Source of the DNA: Ancylobacter sp. TS-1 | GTDB lineage: Bacteria > Pseudomonadota > Alphaproteobacteria > Rhizobiales > Xanthobacteraceae | Reading direction: 5' to 3' | Length of the DNA stretch: 64,000 nucleotides | Assembly (NCBI RefSeq): GCF_009223885.1 | Contig: NZ_CP045144.1 | Span: 1,240,001 to 1,304,000, forward strand | Part shown: one piece after another, positions 47,438 to 56,693 of the stretch | Layout: the number at the start of each line of letters is the position of its first letter | How positions within the stretch are numbered: the stretch's first letter is position 1 | Position numbers and translations under genes: made by a program | The notes under the pieces: model-generated | The model's database searches: none | Told to the model about the DNA's origin: nothing | The model's input: only the letters and a program-made list of their open reading frames with translations

Positions 47438-48411
47438 GACGGCGGGACCGCCGATCTCGCGGCGTCCGGCGCCGCAACGGAAAGCGGGCGGCGGCGCGCC
47501 GAGGCGTCGCCGTCCGCCTCTGGCGGCATCGCGTCGAGAGCCGCCGACAGGCGGGACAGCGCCACGCGGATCTGCGCGCAGGTCTCCTCGCGGGCCGGGG
47601 CGAGCGGCAGCCGGGGTTGGGGATCGAAACCCGGCCACAGCAGCGACAGGGCGTATTTCGCGGCGATCGGCTCGGATTCCAGGTCGAGCGCGCGGTAAAG
47701 CTCGCGCAGGTGGGTCGCCGGCGACGGCCGTTCGGCCGAGGCGCGCGGGTCGACAAAGCCGGCCTCCCAGGCGTCCCGGCACAGCGAGGGCGCGACATTG
47801 GCCGCCAGCGACAGGCAGCCGCTCACCCTGTGCCCCACCAGCATCGCGCCTTCGCGCGGCGCCAGCGTCGCCAGCCGGTCGCCGCAGGCCAGCGCATTGT
47901 CCCGCATCTGCTGCGGATCGACCGCCGCGTCGACGAAGCCGACGACGCCGGGCAGGCGCGCCAGCCGCTCGATGGTCGAGGGTGCGATGACGCTATTCGT
48001 GCGCGTCGGCACGTTCTCGACGATCAGCGGCAGGTCGACCGCCCGCGCCACCGCCTCGACATGGCGGAAGATGCCCTCCTGCGAGGGCTTGTTGTAGTAG
48101 GGCGCGACAAGGATGGCCGCCGAGGCGCCGGCGGCGCGCGCCGCGCGCGTCAGCTCGATGGTCGCGGCCGTGCCGTTGGTGCCCGTCGCCGCCAGCACCG
48201 GCACTCGCCGGGCCGACACCTCCACGGCGATGCGGCAGAGGCGATAGCGCTCGGCCGGCGACAGAGTGGGCCCCTCGCCGGCGATGGTTGAGGTCGCCAG
48301 CCCGTCGACCCCTTCGGCAAGCTGCCAGTCGACGAGCGCGGCGAAGGCGCTTTCGTCGATCTCGGCGCCGTCGAAGGGCGTCAGAAGCGTGGTGAGAATT
48401 CCGCTGAACAT
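47434..48411 (-). CDS. DapA family (class I aldolase fold) protein lacking catalytic lysine
   Basis: 325 residues with a DHDPS/NAL barrel: [33 protein letters not shown] and ENVPTRTNS correspond to the standard blocks. However, the Schiff-base lysine position (family GIKEA) reads GFVDA, giving Val160. The catalytic Tyr of YNVP reads Glu132, and the Thr-Thr pair before GE reads Ile43-Ala44. Tyr106 and Arg137 remain. Normal dihydrodipicolinate synthase chemistry is therefore unlikely; a changed enzyme or a regulator is more plausible. The C-terminus has an extra Ala/Arg-rich tail. AGGAGG, the strongest Shine-Dalgarno seen here, precedes ATG 48411. Confidence 0.85.
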   Translation of the reverse strand: MFSGILTTLLTPFDGAEIDESAFAALVDWQLAEGVDGLATSTIAGEGPTLSPAERYRLCRIAVEVSARRVPVLAATGTNGTAATIELTRAARAAGASAAILVAPYYNKPSQEGIFRHVEAVARAVDLPLIVENVPTRTNSVIAPSTIERLARLPGVVGFVDAAVDPQQMRDNALACGDRLATLAPREGAMLVGHRVSGCLSLAANVAPSLCRDAWEAGFVDPRASAERPSPATHLRELYRALDLESEPIAAKYALSLLWPGFDPQPRLPLAPAREETCAQIRVALSRLSAALDAMPPEADGDASARRRPLSVAAPDAARSAVPPS

Positions 48412-48481
48412 GGGCTTACCTCCTGCGTCAGCGCGTGGCCGCCCCGCCGGCAGCGGGGCGCTCCCGGCGAGGCGGCCGGTG

Positions 48482-48784
48482 TCAGATGCGGAAGGCGATG
48501 GTGCGGCGCGTGAGCCGGACGGTTCCGGGGCGGCGCTGGCTTTCGTCCCTCGCATAGCGCAGGGCGGCTTCCCGGGTGGCGAATATCCCGCCGGCGAGGC
48601 CGTGGCGCTCGACCGCGAGCCAGTGCCCCTGTCGGTCCTGACCGACCAGGAAGTGCAGGTGATGGACGGCGACGGCGATTTTCCGCACTGCCATCCGGAC
48701 GAGGCGCGCCGAACCGCGCGAGGAGGCAGGAAGGTGCGTTTGCGGGTTCAACAGGCGCTTTTCGAGTGTGCGCATGGGTTCCAT
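48482..48784 (-). CDS. Small DUF2188-like protein
   Basis: About 100 residues. The C-terminal 60 residues have a DUF2188-like pattern: a strand with HLHFLVGQDRQGHWLAVERHG followed by an AGGIFATREAALRYAR helix. The N-terminal start is uncertain: ATG 48784, 48775 or 48694 are all possible and none has a clear Shine-Dalgarno. It lies 70 bases upstream of the DapA-like gene on the same strand. Function unknown. Confidence 0.55.
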   Translation of the reverse strand: MEPMRTLEKRLLNPQTHLPASSRGSARLVRMAVRKIAVAVHHLHFLVGQDRQGHWLAVERHGLAGGIFATREAALRYARDESQRRPGTVRLTRRTIAFRI

Positions 48785-49017
48785 CGAGAATGAGCGGCGC
48801 GATGCGTGCGCCGCGTGATGGAAGCTAGACAGGGCCGGATTGGATTTCGATGTGAGTTGGCGGGCCTGAACGTAAAGCCCGCATAAACCGCCCTGTCGAC
48901 CGATCCCATGCAGATGTTGCATTGCAGCCACGCCGCGACGGTATCTCTTGGAAGACGGGGGTGAATGCTTAAATGTTCCTCGAAAGCTAACGCTCCTTCT
49001 TCAGGACAGGACATCCC

Positions 49018-50115
49018 ATGACCACCCAACCGTCCCTTTTCGACCGCTACCGCCTCGGCGGCGTCGAGCTGTCGAACCGCATTGTCATGGCCCCACTGAC
49101 GCGCAACCGCGCCGGTGCCGGCCTCGTCCCCTCCCCGCTCGCCGTCGAGTATTACGGCCAGCGCGCCTCCGCCGGCCTCATCGTCACCGAGGCGACGCAG
49201 ATCTCCGCCACCGCGCAGGGCTACCAGGACACGCCGGGCGTCTTTACCGACGCGCAGGTGGAAGGCTGGAAGCGCATCACCGACGCGGTGCACGCCAAGG
49301 GCGGTCACATCTATGTGCAGCTCTGGCATGTCGGGCGCGTCTCGCACCGCTCGCTTCAGCCCGGCGGCGCGGCGCCGCTGGCCCCCTCCGCGGTGCGCGC
49401 CAACACCAAGACCTATGTGAACAATGGCTTCGCCGAGACCGAGGAGCCGCGCGCGCTGGAGCTTGAGGAAATCCCCGGCATCGTCGACGACTTCCGCAAG
49501 GCGTCGGCCAACGCCATCCGCGCCGGCTTCGACGGCGTGGAGTTGCACGGCGCCAATGGCTACCTCATCGACCAGTTCCTGCGCGACGGCGCCAACAAGC
49601 GCACCGACGCCTATGGCGGCTCGATCGAGAACCGCGCGCGCTTCCTCAAGGAAGTGCTGGCGGCCGTCACCGCCGAGATCGGCGCCGAGCGCACCGGCCT
49701 GCGCCTCTCGCCGGTCACGCCGGCCAACGACCTGTCGGACAGCAACCCGCAGGCGCTGTTCAATCATGTGATGGACGTGGTGGAGAGCTTCCGCCCGGTC
49801 TATGTCCACATGATCGAGGGCGCCACCGGCGGCCCGCGCGACATCGTGCCGGACTTCGACTTCGAGGCGCTGCGCAAGCGCTTCAGCGGCACCTGGATGG
49901 TGAACAACGGCTACGACAAGGCCATGGCCGAGGCGGCGGTCGCCAGCGGCAAGGCGGACCTTGTCGCCTTCGGCAAGGCATTCGTCTCCTCGCCCGACGC
50001 GGTGGAGCGGCTGCGCCGGGACGCGGCCTTCAACGAGCTTGACCGCGACACGCTCTATGGCGGCGGCGCCAAGGGTTATACCGACTATCCGGCGCTGGAG
50101 GGCGCGGGCGCCTGA
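49018..50115 (+). CDS. Old Yellow Enzyme family alkene reductase (NemA-like)
   Basis: A 365-residue FMN enzyme that reduces activated C=C bonds with NAD(P)H. It shows SLFDRYRLGGVELSNRIVMAPLTRNRA at the N-terminus, GLIVTEATQIS, the substrate-binding His-x-x-Asn in ELHGANGYLIDQF and the family signature NKRTDAYGGSIENRARF. The C-terminal VAFGKAFVSSPD binds the FMN phosphate. The length is as expected. It is monocistronic, with a 233-base upstream gap and a strong terminator after it. A TetR or other regulator is not adjacent. Confidence 0.95.
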   Translation: MTTQPSLFDRYRLGGVELSNRIVMAPLTRNRAGAGLVPSPLAVEYYGQRASAGLIVTEATQISATAQGYQDTPGVFTDAQVEGWKRITDAVHAKGGHIYVQLWHVGRVSHRSLQPGGAAPLAPSAVRANTKTYVNNGFAETEEPRALELEEIPGIVDDFRKASANAIRAGFDGVELHGANGYLIDQFLRDGANKRTDAYGGSIENRARFLKEVLAAVTAEIGAERTGLRLSPVTPANDLSDSNPQALFNHVMDVVESFRPVYVHMIEGATGGPRDIVPDFDFEALRKRFSGTWMVNNGYDKAMAEAAVASGKADLVAFGKAFVSSPDAVERLRRDAAFNELDRDTLYGGGAKGYTDYPALEGAGA

Positions 50116-50138
50116 CGCACGCCGGACGCCACAAACGC

Positions 50139-50167
50139 AAAGGCCCGCCTCGCGGCGGGCCTTTTTT
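50139..50167 (+). terminator. Intrinsic terminator after the Old Yellow Enzyme gene
   Basis: Stem AAAGGCCCGCC (50139-50149), TCGC loop, exact complement, then a run of six T. Confidence 0.93.
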
Positions 50168-50185
50168 GTGTGATCGGCAACCCGG

Positions 50186-51079
50186 CTAGGCCGCCAGCGG
50201 CTCCGGCTCGACCGAGCGCACCGACACATCCACCGTCATGCCGAGATAGTCGCCCACGCCGCCGGTGAAGCCGCCCGCCACCGGCACCGCCTGGCTGGGG
50301 TCGCGCGTCACCGCCACGCGGATGAGGTTGTCGGCCGCGATGCTCGCATTGGTCGGATCGAACTCGACCCAGCCGGCGCCCGGCAGGTAGATGTCCGCCC
50401 AGGCATGGGTGGCGCCGGCGCCGACCACGGCCGGGGAGTCGCCGTCGAGAGCGGGGTCGTAGAGATAGCCGGTCACGAAACGGGCGCCGAAGCCGAGCGC
50501 GCGCGCCGCTTCGATCAGCAGCAGCGCGAAGTCGCGGCACGAGCCGGTGCCGAGCCTCAGCGTCTCCTGCGGCGACTGGGTGCCCTCCTCATGCCGCATG
50601 GCATAGCTGAAGCCCTGATGGATGCCGTTGTTGATATCCGTCAGCAGCGCCATCGTGTCGGTCGAGCGGCCGGCCACAAAGCCCTTGGCCCATGCCTCCA
50701 GCTCGCCGCCGGGGTCGGGATAGTGGCAGTCCAGCATGCGGCCGAGATCGATGCGGTCGTCGGAGGAGTAGACGAAGGGGTAGGTCTGGGCGCTCTCGTC
50801 CAGCTCGAACACCAGCCCGCCGGAACCGAAGCGCTCGATGGTCAGCACGCTTTCGATCGTCAGCTCGCTGGCCGGCTCGAGGAAGTCGACGAGAGCGACG
50901 GAATTGCCGAACACGTCATGCACCCAGCGCACATTGGCGTGCGGCGAGAGCACGAGGCTGGCCCCGACCAGACGCAGATCATGGCTGTCGCGCGGGCGCA
51001 GCATCAGCCGGTGCGGCTGGAAGACGACGGGGTTGGCGTAGCTGTACCGGGTGACGTGACGAACGGCGAGGGTCTGCAT
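50186..51079 (-). CDS. Transglutaminase-like cysteine protease family protein
   Basis: A 297-residue protein with an N-terminal beta-sandwich region (RHVTRYSYANPVVFQPHRLMLRPR) and a transglutaminase core. The catalytic triad is Cys181 in GSCRDFA, His225 in THAWADIYL and Asp241 in EFDPTN. No signal peptide is seen, so it is probably cytoplasmic. Such proteins act as proteases or amidases, often in gene pairs with alpha-E domain proteins that are not found here. GGAAGG precedes the start. It lies 69 bases downstream of a small membrane-protein gene on the same strand. Confidence 0.93.
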   Translation of the reverse strand: MQTLAVRHVTRYSYANPVVFQPHRLMLRPRDSHDLRLVGASLVLSPHANVRWVHDVFGNSVALVDFLEPASELTIESVLTIERFGSGGLVFELDESAQTYPFVYSSDDRIDLGRMLDCHYPDPGGELEAWAKGFVAGRSTDTMALLTDINNGIHQGFSYAMRHEEGTQSPQETLRLGTGSCRDFALLLIEAARALGFGARFVTGYLYDPALDGDSPAVVGAGATHAWADIYLPGAGWVEFDPTNASIAADNLIRVAVTRDPSQAVPVAGGFTGGVGDYLGMTVDVSVRSVEPEPLAA

Positions 51080-51147
51080 GGATGCCTTCCAGAATGCGTT
51101 CGCCGAGCGGCGTGGGGGCGTCGCCCGGCCGATGTCCGCCGGCGCGT

Positions 51148-51444
51148 TCAGCGCGTGAACAGGCGGCCGAGCACGAAGCCCAGCAGCCCGGCCGTCACGA
51201 CGGTACCGAAGGAATATGTGCGCGCCGGGCGGTCGGCCGCAATGGCCTCGCCGACGTCCTGTTCCCGGGCGGCCGCCCGAAGCGCCGGGTTGCCGGGCCC
51301 GGCGCGCCCCGGCCGGCTGGAAATCCGGCTTGAGCGCGCGGCGGCCGGCTGAGCGGTGGGGGACTCCGAGACGGGTGAAGCGGCGGCCGGCGGATCTTCC
51401 GCCCCGCTGCCGTGAATGCCGTTGCCGTTCTTCGATGCCGCCAT
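51148..51444 (-). CDS. Small hypothetical membrane-tail protein
   Basis: 98 residues. A disordered, Ala/Ser/Pro/Arg-rich N-terminal part is followed by a C-terminal membrane helix (about 78-95, TVVTAGLLGFVLGRLF), giving a tail-anchored look similar to ElaB/DUF883-type proteins but without their helical domain. ATG 51444 is preceded by GAGGGTGGA; GTG 51453 is an alternative. Function unknown. Confidence 0.55.
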   Translation of the reverse strand: MAASKNGNGIHGSGAEDPPAAASPVSESPTAQPAAARSSRISSRPGRAGPGNPALRAAAREQDVGEAIAADRPARTYSFGTVVTAGLLGFVLGRLFTR

Positions 51445-51523
51445 CTTATCCACCCTCGTCGCCGGCGCCCTGCGCGCCCTCTCTGGCGGGTCAACGCGAT
51501 CGGGGCCGATTGGTTCGGCGCGG

Positions 51524-51718
51524 CTAGATGCGGCCGGTGAGGAAGGCCAGCATTTCGGTGGGGCCGCGCGCGTGGAACAGCTTCACCCGCCGCCCGCCGC
51601 ACATGTCGCAGCGCAGGCGCGGCGGCGCTTCGTCCGCCGTGTGCGCCTCAATCGCGTCGGTATCGGCCCGCCCGAGCGCCGAGCGGCGCCCGCAACGCTG
51701 GCAATGGGCGCAGAGCAT
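51524..51718 (-). CDS. Small zinc-ribbon-like protein
   Basis: 64 residues with two cysteine knuckles, CAHCQRC near the N-terminus and CDMC near residue 38, followed by a basic GGRRVKLFH segment. This would bind one zinc ion in a zinc ribbon. A longer frame starts at a TTG (51781), but ATG 51718 begins at the first knuckle. It lies between the diguanylate cyclase gene and the small membrane-tail gene, all on the minus strand. Not assigned to a family. Confidence 0.5.
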   Translation of the reverse strand: MLCAHCQRCGRRSALGRADTDAIEAHTADEAPPRLRCDMCGGRRVKLFHARGPTEMLAFLTGRI

Positions 51719-51805
51719 GGATGTAGGGTCGGGAATGGCGGCCTCCCAGCGAGCGAGGGGCGAAGCGCCCCGAACCGGCAAGCATCCTCCCCGAACATGG
51801 CCCTA

Positions 51806-53014
51806 TTAGGGTGCCGCCGGCGGATGCATCACGATACGGTTGCGCCCGTCCGACTTGGCCTCGTAGAGCGCCTGATCGCAGCGGCGCATCACGGCGGCGA
51901 AATCCACATCCTCCGGGCCGGTGGCGGTGACGCCGATGCTCGCCGTGACCTCGATGACGGTGCCGTCGCACAGGGCGATCGGCGCGCTCAGCGCCTCCAG
52001 GACGCGCACGGCGATGGCGCGGGCGTCCTCGGCGCTGGTGCGCGGCAGCAGCACGGCGAACTCCTCGCCGCCGATGCGCGCCATGATGTCGGCGCGCCGC
52101 AACTGGGTGAGCCCGCGCTCGGCCACCGCCCGCAGCACCTCGTCGCCCGCCGCGTGGCCGAGGCTGTCATTGATCTGCTTGAAGCGATCCAGATCGAGCA
52201 TCAGCAGCGAACAGGTCGAGCCCTCGGACTGACCCAGAGCCAGCGCGCGATGGCCGTCCTCGACCAGCCGCCGGCGGTTCCACAGGCCGGTCAGCGGATC
52301 GGAGACGGCGAGCTGGCGCAACTGGCGCTCGGTCTCGCGCTCCATGGTGACGTCCCACAGGGCGAGCACGTAGTGATCGCGCACCCAGCGATAGCGGAAC
52401 TGGACGTTGCGGGTGGAGCCGTCATTGCAGCGGACCTTCCACTCGCTGTACTGCACCGCCGAGGGATTCTGGCGCGACATCTCGGTCTTCGCCTTCCATT
52501 CCGCCCGGGCGGCGGCGCGCTCCTGCGGGTCCGGGAAGCCGAATTCCCACCAATCGTCATGATGGACGATCGGCTTCTGGTCGTAGAGGAAGAGTTCGTC
52601 GGAGGCCTTGTTGTAGAAGGTGCCGATCAGGTCCCTGTTGTAGATCTCGATCCCCACCGGCAGGTCGTCGAGAATTTCCAGCAGGGTGTTCTGGAAATCG
52701 CGCCCGACCGCCGGCATCAGGTTGATCACGTGATGGGTGTCGGTCAGCGGCCGGATGCTGCAATGGAACAGCTTGTCGTGGCCGGCCAGCAGCATCGGGA
52801 AGGCCCGCGCCCGGCCGTCCAGCTCCGGCGTGGTCAGCTCGGACCACGGCACCGAGCCGCTGACCTTGATAATGTCGGCCAGCGGCAGCGGCAGCGGGCG
52901 GTCGAAGGCCCCGTCGAAAAAGGCACGCGCCGTCGGATTCGCCGCGACGATGAGCGACGCGCGGATATCGACGATCAGCAGAGGCGTATCAACGCTGTCG
53001 ATCCACTGGAACAT
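51806..53014 (-). CDS. PAS-GGDEF diguanylate cyclase
   Basis: 402 residues. An N-terminal PAS-like domain (about 1-110) and a second PAS/PAC region (about 110-235, with the aromatic block DDWWEFGFPDP) precede a GGDEF domain. The active site is GGEEF at 315-319, and the inhibitory I-site RxxD (306-309) lies five residues upstream, so the enzyme should make c-di-GMP and be product-inhibited. No EAL domain and no membrane helix are seen. It may link a soluble signal to exopolysaccharide or motility; that is inference. Confidence 0.93.
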   Translation of the reverse strand: MFQWIDSVDTPLLIVDIRASLIVAANPTARAFFDGAFDRPLPLPLADIIKVSGSVPWSELTTPELDGRARAFPMLLAGHDKLFHCSIRPLTDTHHVINLMPAVGRDFQNTLLEILDDLPVGIEIYNRDLIGTFYNKASDELFLYDQKPIVHHDDWWEFGFPDPQERAAARAEWKAKTEMSRQNPSAVQYSEWKVRCNDGSTRNVQFRYRWVRDHYVLALWDVTMERETERQLRQLAVSDPLTGLWNRRRLVEDGHRALALGQSEGSTCSLLMLDLDRFKQINDSLGHAAGDEVLRAVAERGLTQLRRADIMARIGGEEFAVLLPRTSAEDARAIAVRVLEALSAPIALCDGTVIEVTASIGVTATGPEDVDFAAVMRRCDQALYEAKSDGRNRIVMHPPAAP

Positions 53015-53209
53015 GGGCCGGGCATCGCGTCTCCGAGGGCGCCGGCGCGCCGGTGCGCGCCGCTTCGCACCGCGAGCATATATCGTCGTTCAGGGAATGG
53101 GATGGAAATTGAATGCGCACATACCCTGCACCGATGCGCTGGGCGCATGGCCGGGACGGCGTCGGCATCACGCCGCATCCGGAACAGGAAGACCACTATC
53201 GGGAGAAAG

Positions 53210-53285
<76 letters not shown>

Positions 53286-53326
53286 GTACCGGGTGTCGCG
53301 AGGCCGTGGCGCCGCGAACGGGGGGT

Positions 53327-53355
53327 CGTGTAGCAGAGGGATTCGGACGTGTCCA
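53327..53355 (-). promoter_or_regulatory. Putative promoter of tRNA-Lys
   Basis: Minus-strand TGGACA and TACACG with a 17-base spacer, followed by a C-rich, GC-rich discriminator typical of stable-RNA promoters. The predicted transcript start is about 35 bases upstream of the tRNA. Confidence 0.45.
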
Positions 53356-53376
53356 TACCGTGACGGCCCGTCATCC

Positions 53377-54876
53377 TCATTCTTTAAACGCCTCCTCGCG
53401 CCGGCGCCGCACGGAGGGCAGCAGCACCACGGCCAGCGCCAGCACGGCCAGCGCCAGCATGGTCGCGGAAATCGGCCGGGTGACGAAGACGGTCGGATCG
53501 CCGCGCGAGATCAGCATGGCGCGGCGCAGATACTCCTCCAGCATCGGCCCGATGATGAAGCCGAGCAGCAGCGGCGCCGGCTCGCAGTCGAGCTTCACCA
53601 GCACGTAGCCGACCAGCCCGAACAGGGCCATGGTGAAGACGTCGAGGGCATTGTTGTTCACGCTGTAGACGCCGATGCAGCAGAAGCCGACGATGAGCGG
53701 GAACAGGATGTGATAGGGCACGGTGAGCAGCCGCACCCACATGCCGATGAGCGGCAGGTTCAGCACCACCAGCATGAAATTGCCGATCCACATCGAGGCG
53801 ATGATGCCCCAGAACAGGTTCGGCTGCTCGTTCACCACATTCGGCCCCGGCACGATGCCCTGGATGATCAGCGCGCCGATCATCAGCGCCATGACCGGGT
53901 TGGACGGGATGCCGAGGGTGAGCATGGGGATGAAGGAGGTCTGCGCGCCGGCATTGTTGGCCGCTTCCGGCCCCGCCACGCCCTCGATGGCGCCCTTGCC
54001 GAACTGCTCGGGATGGCGCGAGATCTTCTTCTCGATCGAATAGGCGGCGAAGGAGGACAGGATCGCCCCGCCGCCCGGCAGGATGCCGAGGAAGGAGCCG
54101 AGGAAGGTGCCGCGCAGGATCGGGCCGACGATCCGCTTTATGTCCTCCCTGGAGAGCAGGAGGCCCTTCACCTTCTGCACCAGAACCTTGCGCATGTGCT
54201 CGTCCTCGAGGTTGCGCACGATCTCGCCAATGCCGAACACGCCCATCGCCAGCGCCACGAACTCGATGCCGTCGGCGAGTTCCAGCATGTCGAAGGTGAA
54301 GCGCGGCGTGCCGGTGTAGACGTCCTGCCCCGACAGGCCGAGCAGGATGCCGAGCACCACCATGGCCAGCGCCTTGACCACCGAGCCGGCGGCCAGCGCC
54401 ACCGAGGCGACGAGGCCGAGCACCATCAGCGCAAAATATTCCGGCGGGCCGAATTTCAGCGCGAGATCGGCCAGCGGCGGGGCGAAGACGGCGAGCAGGA
54501 AGGTCGCCACCGAGCCGGCGAAGAAGGAGCCCAGCGCCGCCGTGGCCAGCGCCGCGCCGGCGCGCCCCTTGCGCGCCATCTGGTAGCCGTCAATGGCGGT
54601 GACCACCGAGGAACTCTCGCCCGGCAGGTTGATGAGGATGGCCGTGGTCGAGCCGCCATATTGCGCGCCGTAATAGATGCCGGACAGCATGATGAGCGCC
54701 GAGACCGGCGGCAGGCCGAAGGTGATCGGCAGCAGCATGGCGATGGTCGGCACCGGGCCGAGCCCCGGCAGCACGCCGATCAGCGTCCCCAGCAGCACGC
54801 CGATGAAGCAGTAGAAGATGTTCTGGAAGGTGACGGCGACGGAGAAGCCGAGCGCCAGATTGTCGAAGATTTCCAA
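53377..54876 (-). CDS. tctA: Tripartite tricarboxylate transporter permease TctA
   Basis: A 499-residue large permease with about eleven membrane segments. The N-terminal signature GVLPGLGPVPTIAMLLP, then YYGAQYGGSTTAILINLPGE, and the second-half repeat GILPGGGAILSSFAAYSIEKK identify TctA. It imports carboxylates with TctB and the periplasmic TctC protein. The start codon is TTG (54874-54876), with GGGAG eight bases upstream. It is third in the operon tctC-tctB-tctA, 15 bases after tctB; tRNA-Lys lies downstream. Confidence 0.95.
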   Translation of the reverse strand: MEIFDNLALGFSVAVTFQNIFYCFIGVLLGTLIGVLPGLGPVPTIAMLLPITFGLPPVSALIMLSGIYYGAQYGGSTTAILINLPGESSSVVTAIDGYQMARKGRAGAALATAALGSFFAGSVATFLLAVFAPPLADLALKFGPPEYFALMVLGLVASVALAAGSVVKALAMVVLGILLGLSGQDVYTGTPRFTFDMLELADGIEFVALAMGVFGIGEIVRNLEDEHMRKVLVQKVKGLLLSREDIKRIVGPILRGTFLGSFLGILPGGGAILSSFAAYSIEKKISRHPEQFGKGAIEGVAGPEAANNAGAQTSFIPMLTLGIPSNPVMALMIGALIIQGIVPGPNVVNEQPNLFWGIIASMWIGNFMLVVLNLPLIGMWVRLLTVPYHILFPLIVGFCCIGVYSVNNNALDVFTMALFGLVGYVLVKLDCEPAPLLLGFIIGPMLEEYLRRAMLISRGDPTVFVTRPISATMLALAVLALAVVLLPSVRRRREEAFKE

Positions 54877-54891
54877 GGGTGACGCTCCCGA

Positions 54892-55374
54892 TCAGTAGCC
54901 GCCCAGCCAGGGGCCGAGCAGGGGAAGCGGCAGGCCGAGGCCCTTGATGAACACCGCCCAGGAAAACGCGACCATGATCAGCGCCGAGGCGAGGCCGGTC
55001 ACGATGTTGAAGCGCCGGCTCGCCAGCGCCGAGATGAACACGGCGAGCCCCATGGAGGGGCCGAGGCCGAGCGGACGGATGCCGAGGCCGAACACCACCA
55101 CCGCCAGCGTCACCAGCCCCAGCGCCTGCCACGGCCAGCGGGTGAAGCGGATGCCCTCGTCGTCCTCCGGCGCGGGAACGGTCAGACCACCGATCAGCAC
55201 GATCAGCCCGAAGAGGGCGAGCAGCGCCGAGAGGATCATCGGGAAATAGCCGGGCCCCATGCGGATGGCCCGTCCCATCGGCAGGTCGAGCGCCTGCCAG
55301 GCGAAGAAGGCGGCCAGCAGGATCAGCAGGATGCCGCTGGCGACATCCTTCGGACTTTTGACGAAGCGCGTCAT
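54892..55374 (-). CDS. tctB: Tripartite tricarboxylate transporter small permease TctB
   Basis: A 160-residue membrane protein with four hydrophobic helices, the TctB layout. It begins with a helix SGILLILLAAFFAWQAL followed by MGPGYFPMILSALLALFGLIVL, the conserved GxGYFP motif of the family. It pairs with TctA. Confidence 0.93.
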   Translation of the reverse strand: MTRFVKSPKDVASGILLILLAAFFAWQALDLPMGRAIRMGPGYFPMILSALLALFGLIVLIGGLTVPAPEDDEGIRFTRWPWQALGLVTLAVVVFGLGIRPLGLGPSMGLAVFISALASRRFNIVTGLASALIMVAFSWAVFIKGLGLPLPLLGPWLGGY

Positions 55375-55465
55375 GGAGCCCTTCCCGGGACGGGGGATGA
55401 GGAAGAACGTCCGCCGCGCGGGCTCTGCGCCAGCGCGGCGGACGGGGAGGCGAACAGGTCTGTCG

Positions 55466-56452
55466 TCAGTCGGCGAACACGCCGGCCTGCTCGATCACCG
55501 GCTTCCACTTGGCCACCTCGGCCGCGAGGAACTGCTTGTGCACCTCCGGCGTGGCGCGGTCGAGCGCGACCGGCTCGGTGCCGAGATCGGCGAAGCGGGC
55601 GATGACCTTGGGGTCCTGCAGCGCGGCGACGAGAGCGGCGTTCAGCTTGTCGATCTCGGCCTTCGGCGTGCCCTTGGGCGCGTACATGCCGTGCCACACC
55701 GCAACCTCGAAGCCGGGAAGGCCGGCGGAGTCGAGGGTCGGGATGTCGGACAGCGACTTCACCTTCTGCTTGGTGGTGACGCCATAGGCCTTCACCTTGC
55801 CGGCCTTGATCTGGCCGGTGGTGTTGGTGGTCTGGTCGCACATCAGGTCGATCTGGCCGCCGACGAGGTCGTTCATCGCCGGGCCCGTGCCCTGATAGGG
55901 AACGGTGGTCATCTGCGTGCCCAGCGCCGACATGAACAGCATGCCGCACAGATGCGAGGCGGAACCGACGCCGGCATTGCCGTAGATCACCGCGTCCTTC
56001 TTGTCCTTCACATAGGCGATAAGCTCGGCGGCGTCCTTGGGCTGCAGCGTCGACTTGCCGATCATGGTCATCGGCACGTCGGTGACCAGGCCGACGGTCT
56101 CGAAGTCGGTCAGCACATTGTAGGGCAGCTTGCGGTAGAGCGTGGCCGAGGTCGCCTGCCCGATATGGTGCAGGAGGATCGTGTAGCCGTCGGGGTTGGC
56201 CTTCGCCACCTGGCCAGCGCCGCGGGTGCCGCCGGCGCCGCCGACATTCTCCACAACGACCTGCTGGCCGAGCGTGCGCGACATGGATTCGGCGACGAGG
56301 CGCGCCACCGTGTCGGTCGGGCCGCCGGCCGCGAAGGGCACGACCATGGTGACCGGCCGGCTGGGAAAGTCCTGCGCCTTGGCATCGGCGAACGGCACGA
56401 CCGCAAGCGCCAGTGCCGCGATCGCGACGGCGGCTCCCTTGAAACTCTTCAT
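55466..56452 (-). CDS. tctC: Tripartite tricarboxylate transporter substrate-binding protein TctC (Bug family)
   Basis: A 328-residue periplasmic receptor. The signal peptide (about 1-27, ending AKA-Q) is followed by FPSRPVTMVVPFAAGGPTDT, the Bug-family opening with the ligand loop. YQGTGPAMNDLVGGQIDLM and the CPTLDSAGLP-like segment DIPTLDSAGLPGFE are also typical. The ligand is probably a small carboxylate, and cannot be named. GGGAGGGAC precedes the start. It is first in the operon, upstream of tctB and tctA. Confidence 0.95.
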   Translation of the reverse strand: MKSFKGAAVAIAALALAVVPFADAKAQDFPSRPVTMVVPFAAGGPTDTVARLVAESMSRTLGQQVVVENVGGAGGTRGAGQVAKANPDGYTILLHHIGQATSATLYRKLPYNVLTDFETVGLVTDVPMTMIGKSTLQPKDAAELIAYVKDKKDAVIYGNAGVGSASHLCGMLFMSALGTQMTTVPYQGTGPAMNDLVGGQIDLMCDQTTNTTGQIKAGKVKAYGVTTKQKVKSLSDIPTLDSAGLPGFEVAVWHGMYAPKGTPKAEIDKLNAALVAALQDPKVIARFADLGTEPVALDRATPEVHKQFLAAEVAKWKPVIEQAGVFAD

Positions 56453-56693
56453 ATGTCCCTCCCGAGACGTGTTGTGTGCGTTACCCGCGCTGACGTCCGC
56501 CCAAGGGCGACCGCCTTCCGTTGTTTTGCCTAGGCCATCATCGGCTTACCCAACCGTCAAGCCTCTCTTTCGACGGAAACGCTTACCTCGCAACGCACAA
56601 GAGCCGCGCCGGTTCGACGCTACCGCATGTCTACCGCGTGCGCGGCGCAGCGGGACCCTAGGAAGCCGCGCCGCGACGTTCCATATTCGGGGC

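Noticed and set aside
53377-56452. Naming the tctCBA system a citrate transporter
   Set aside because: Bug-family receptors have very varied ligands and no neighbouring catabolic gene points to citrate.
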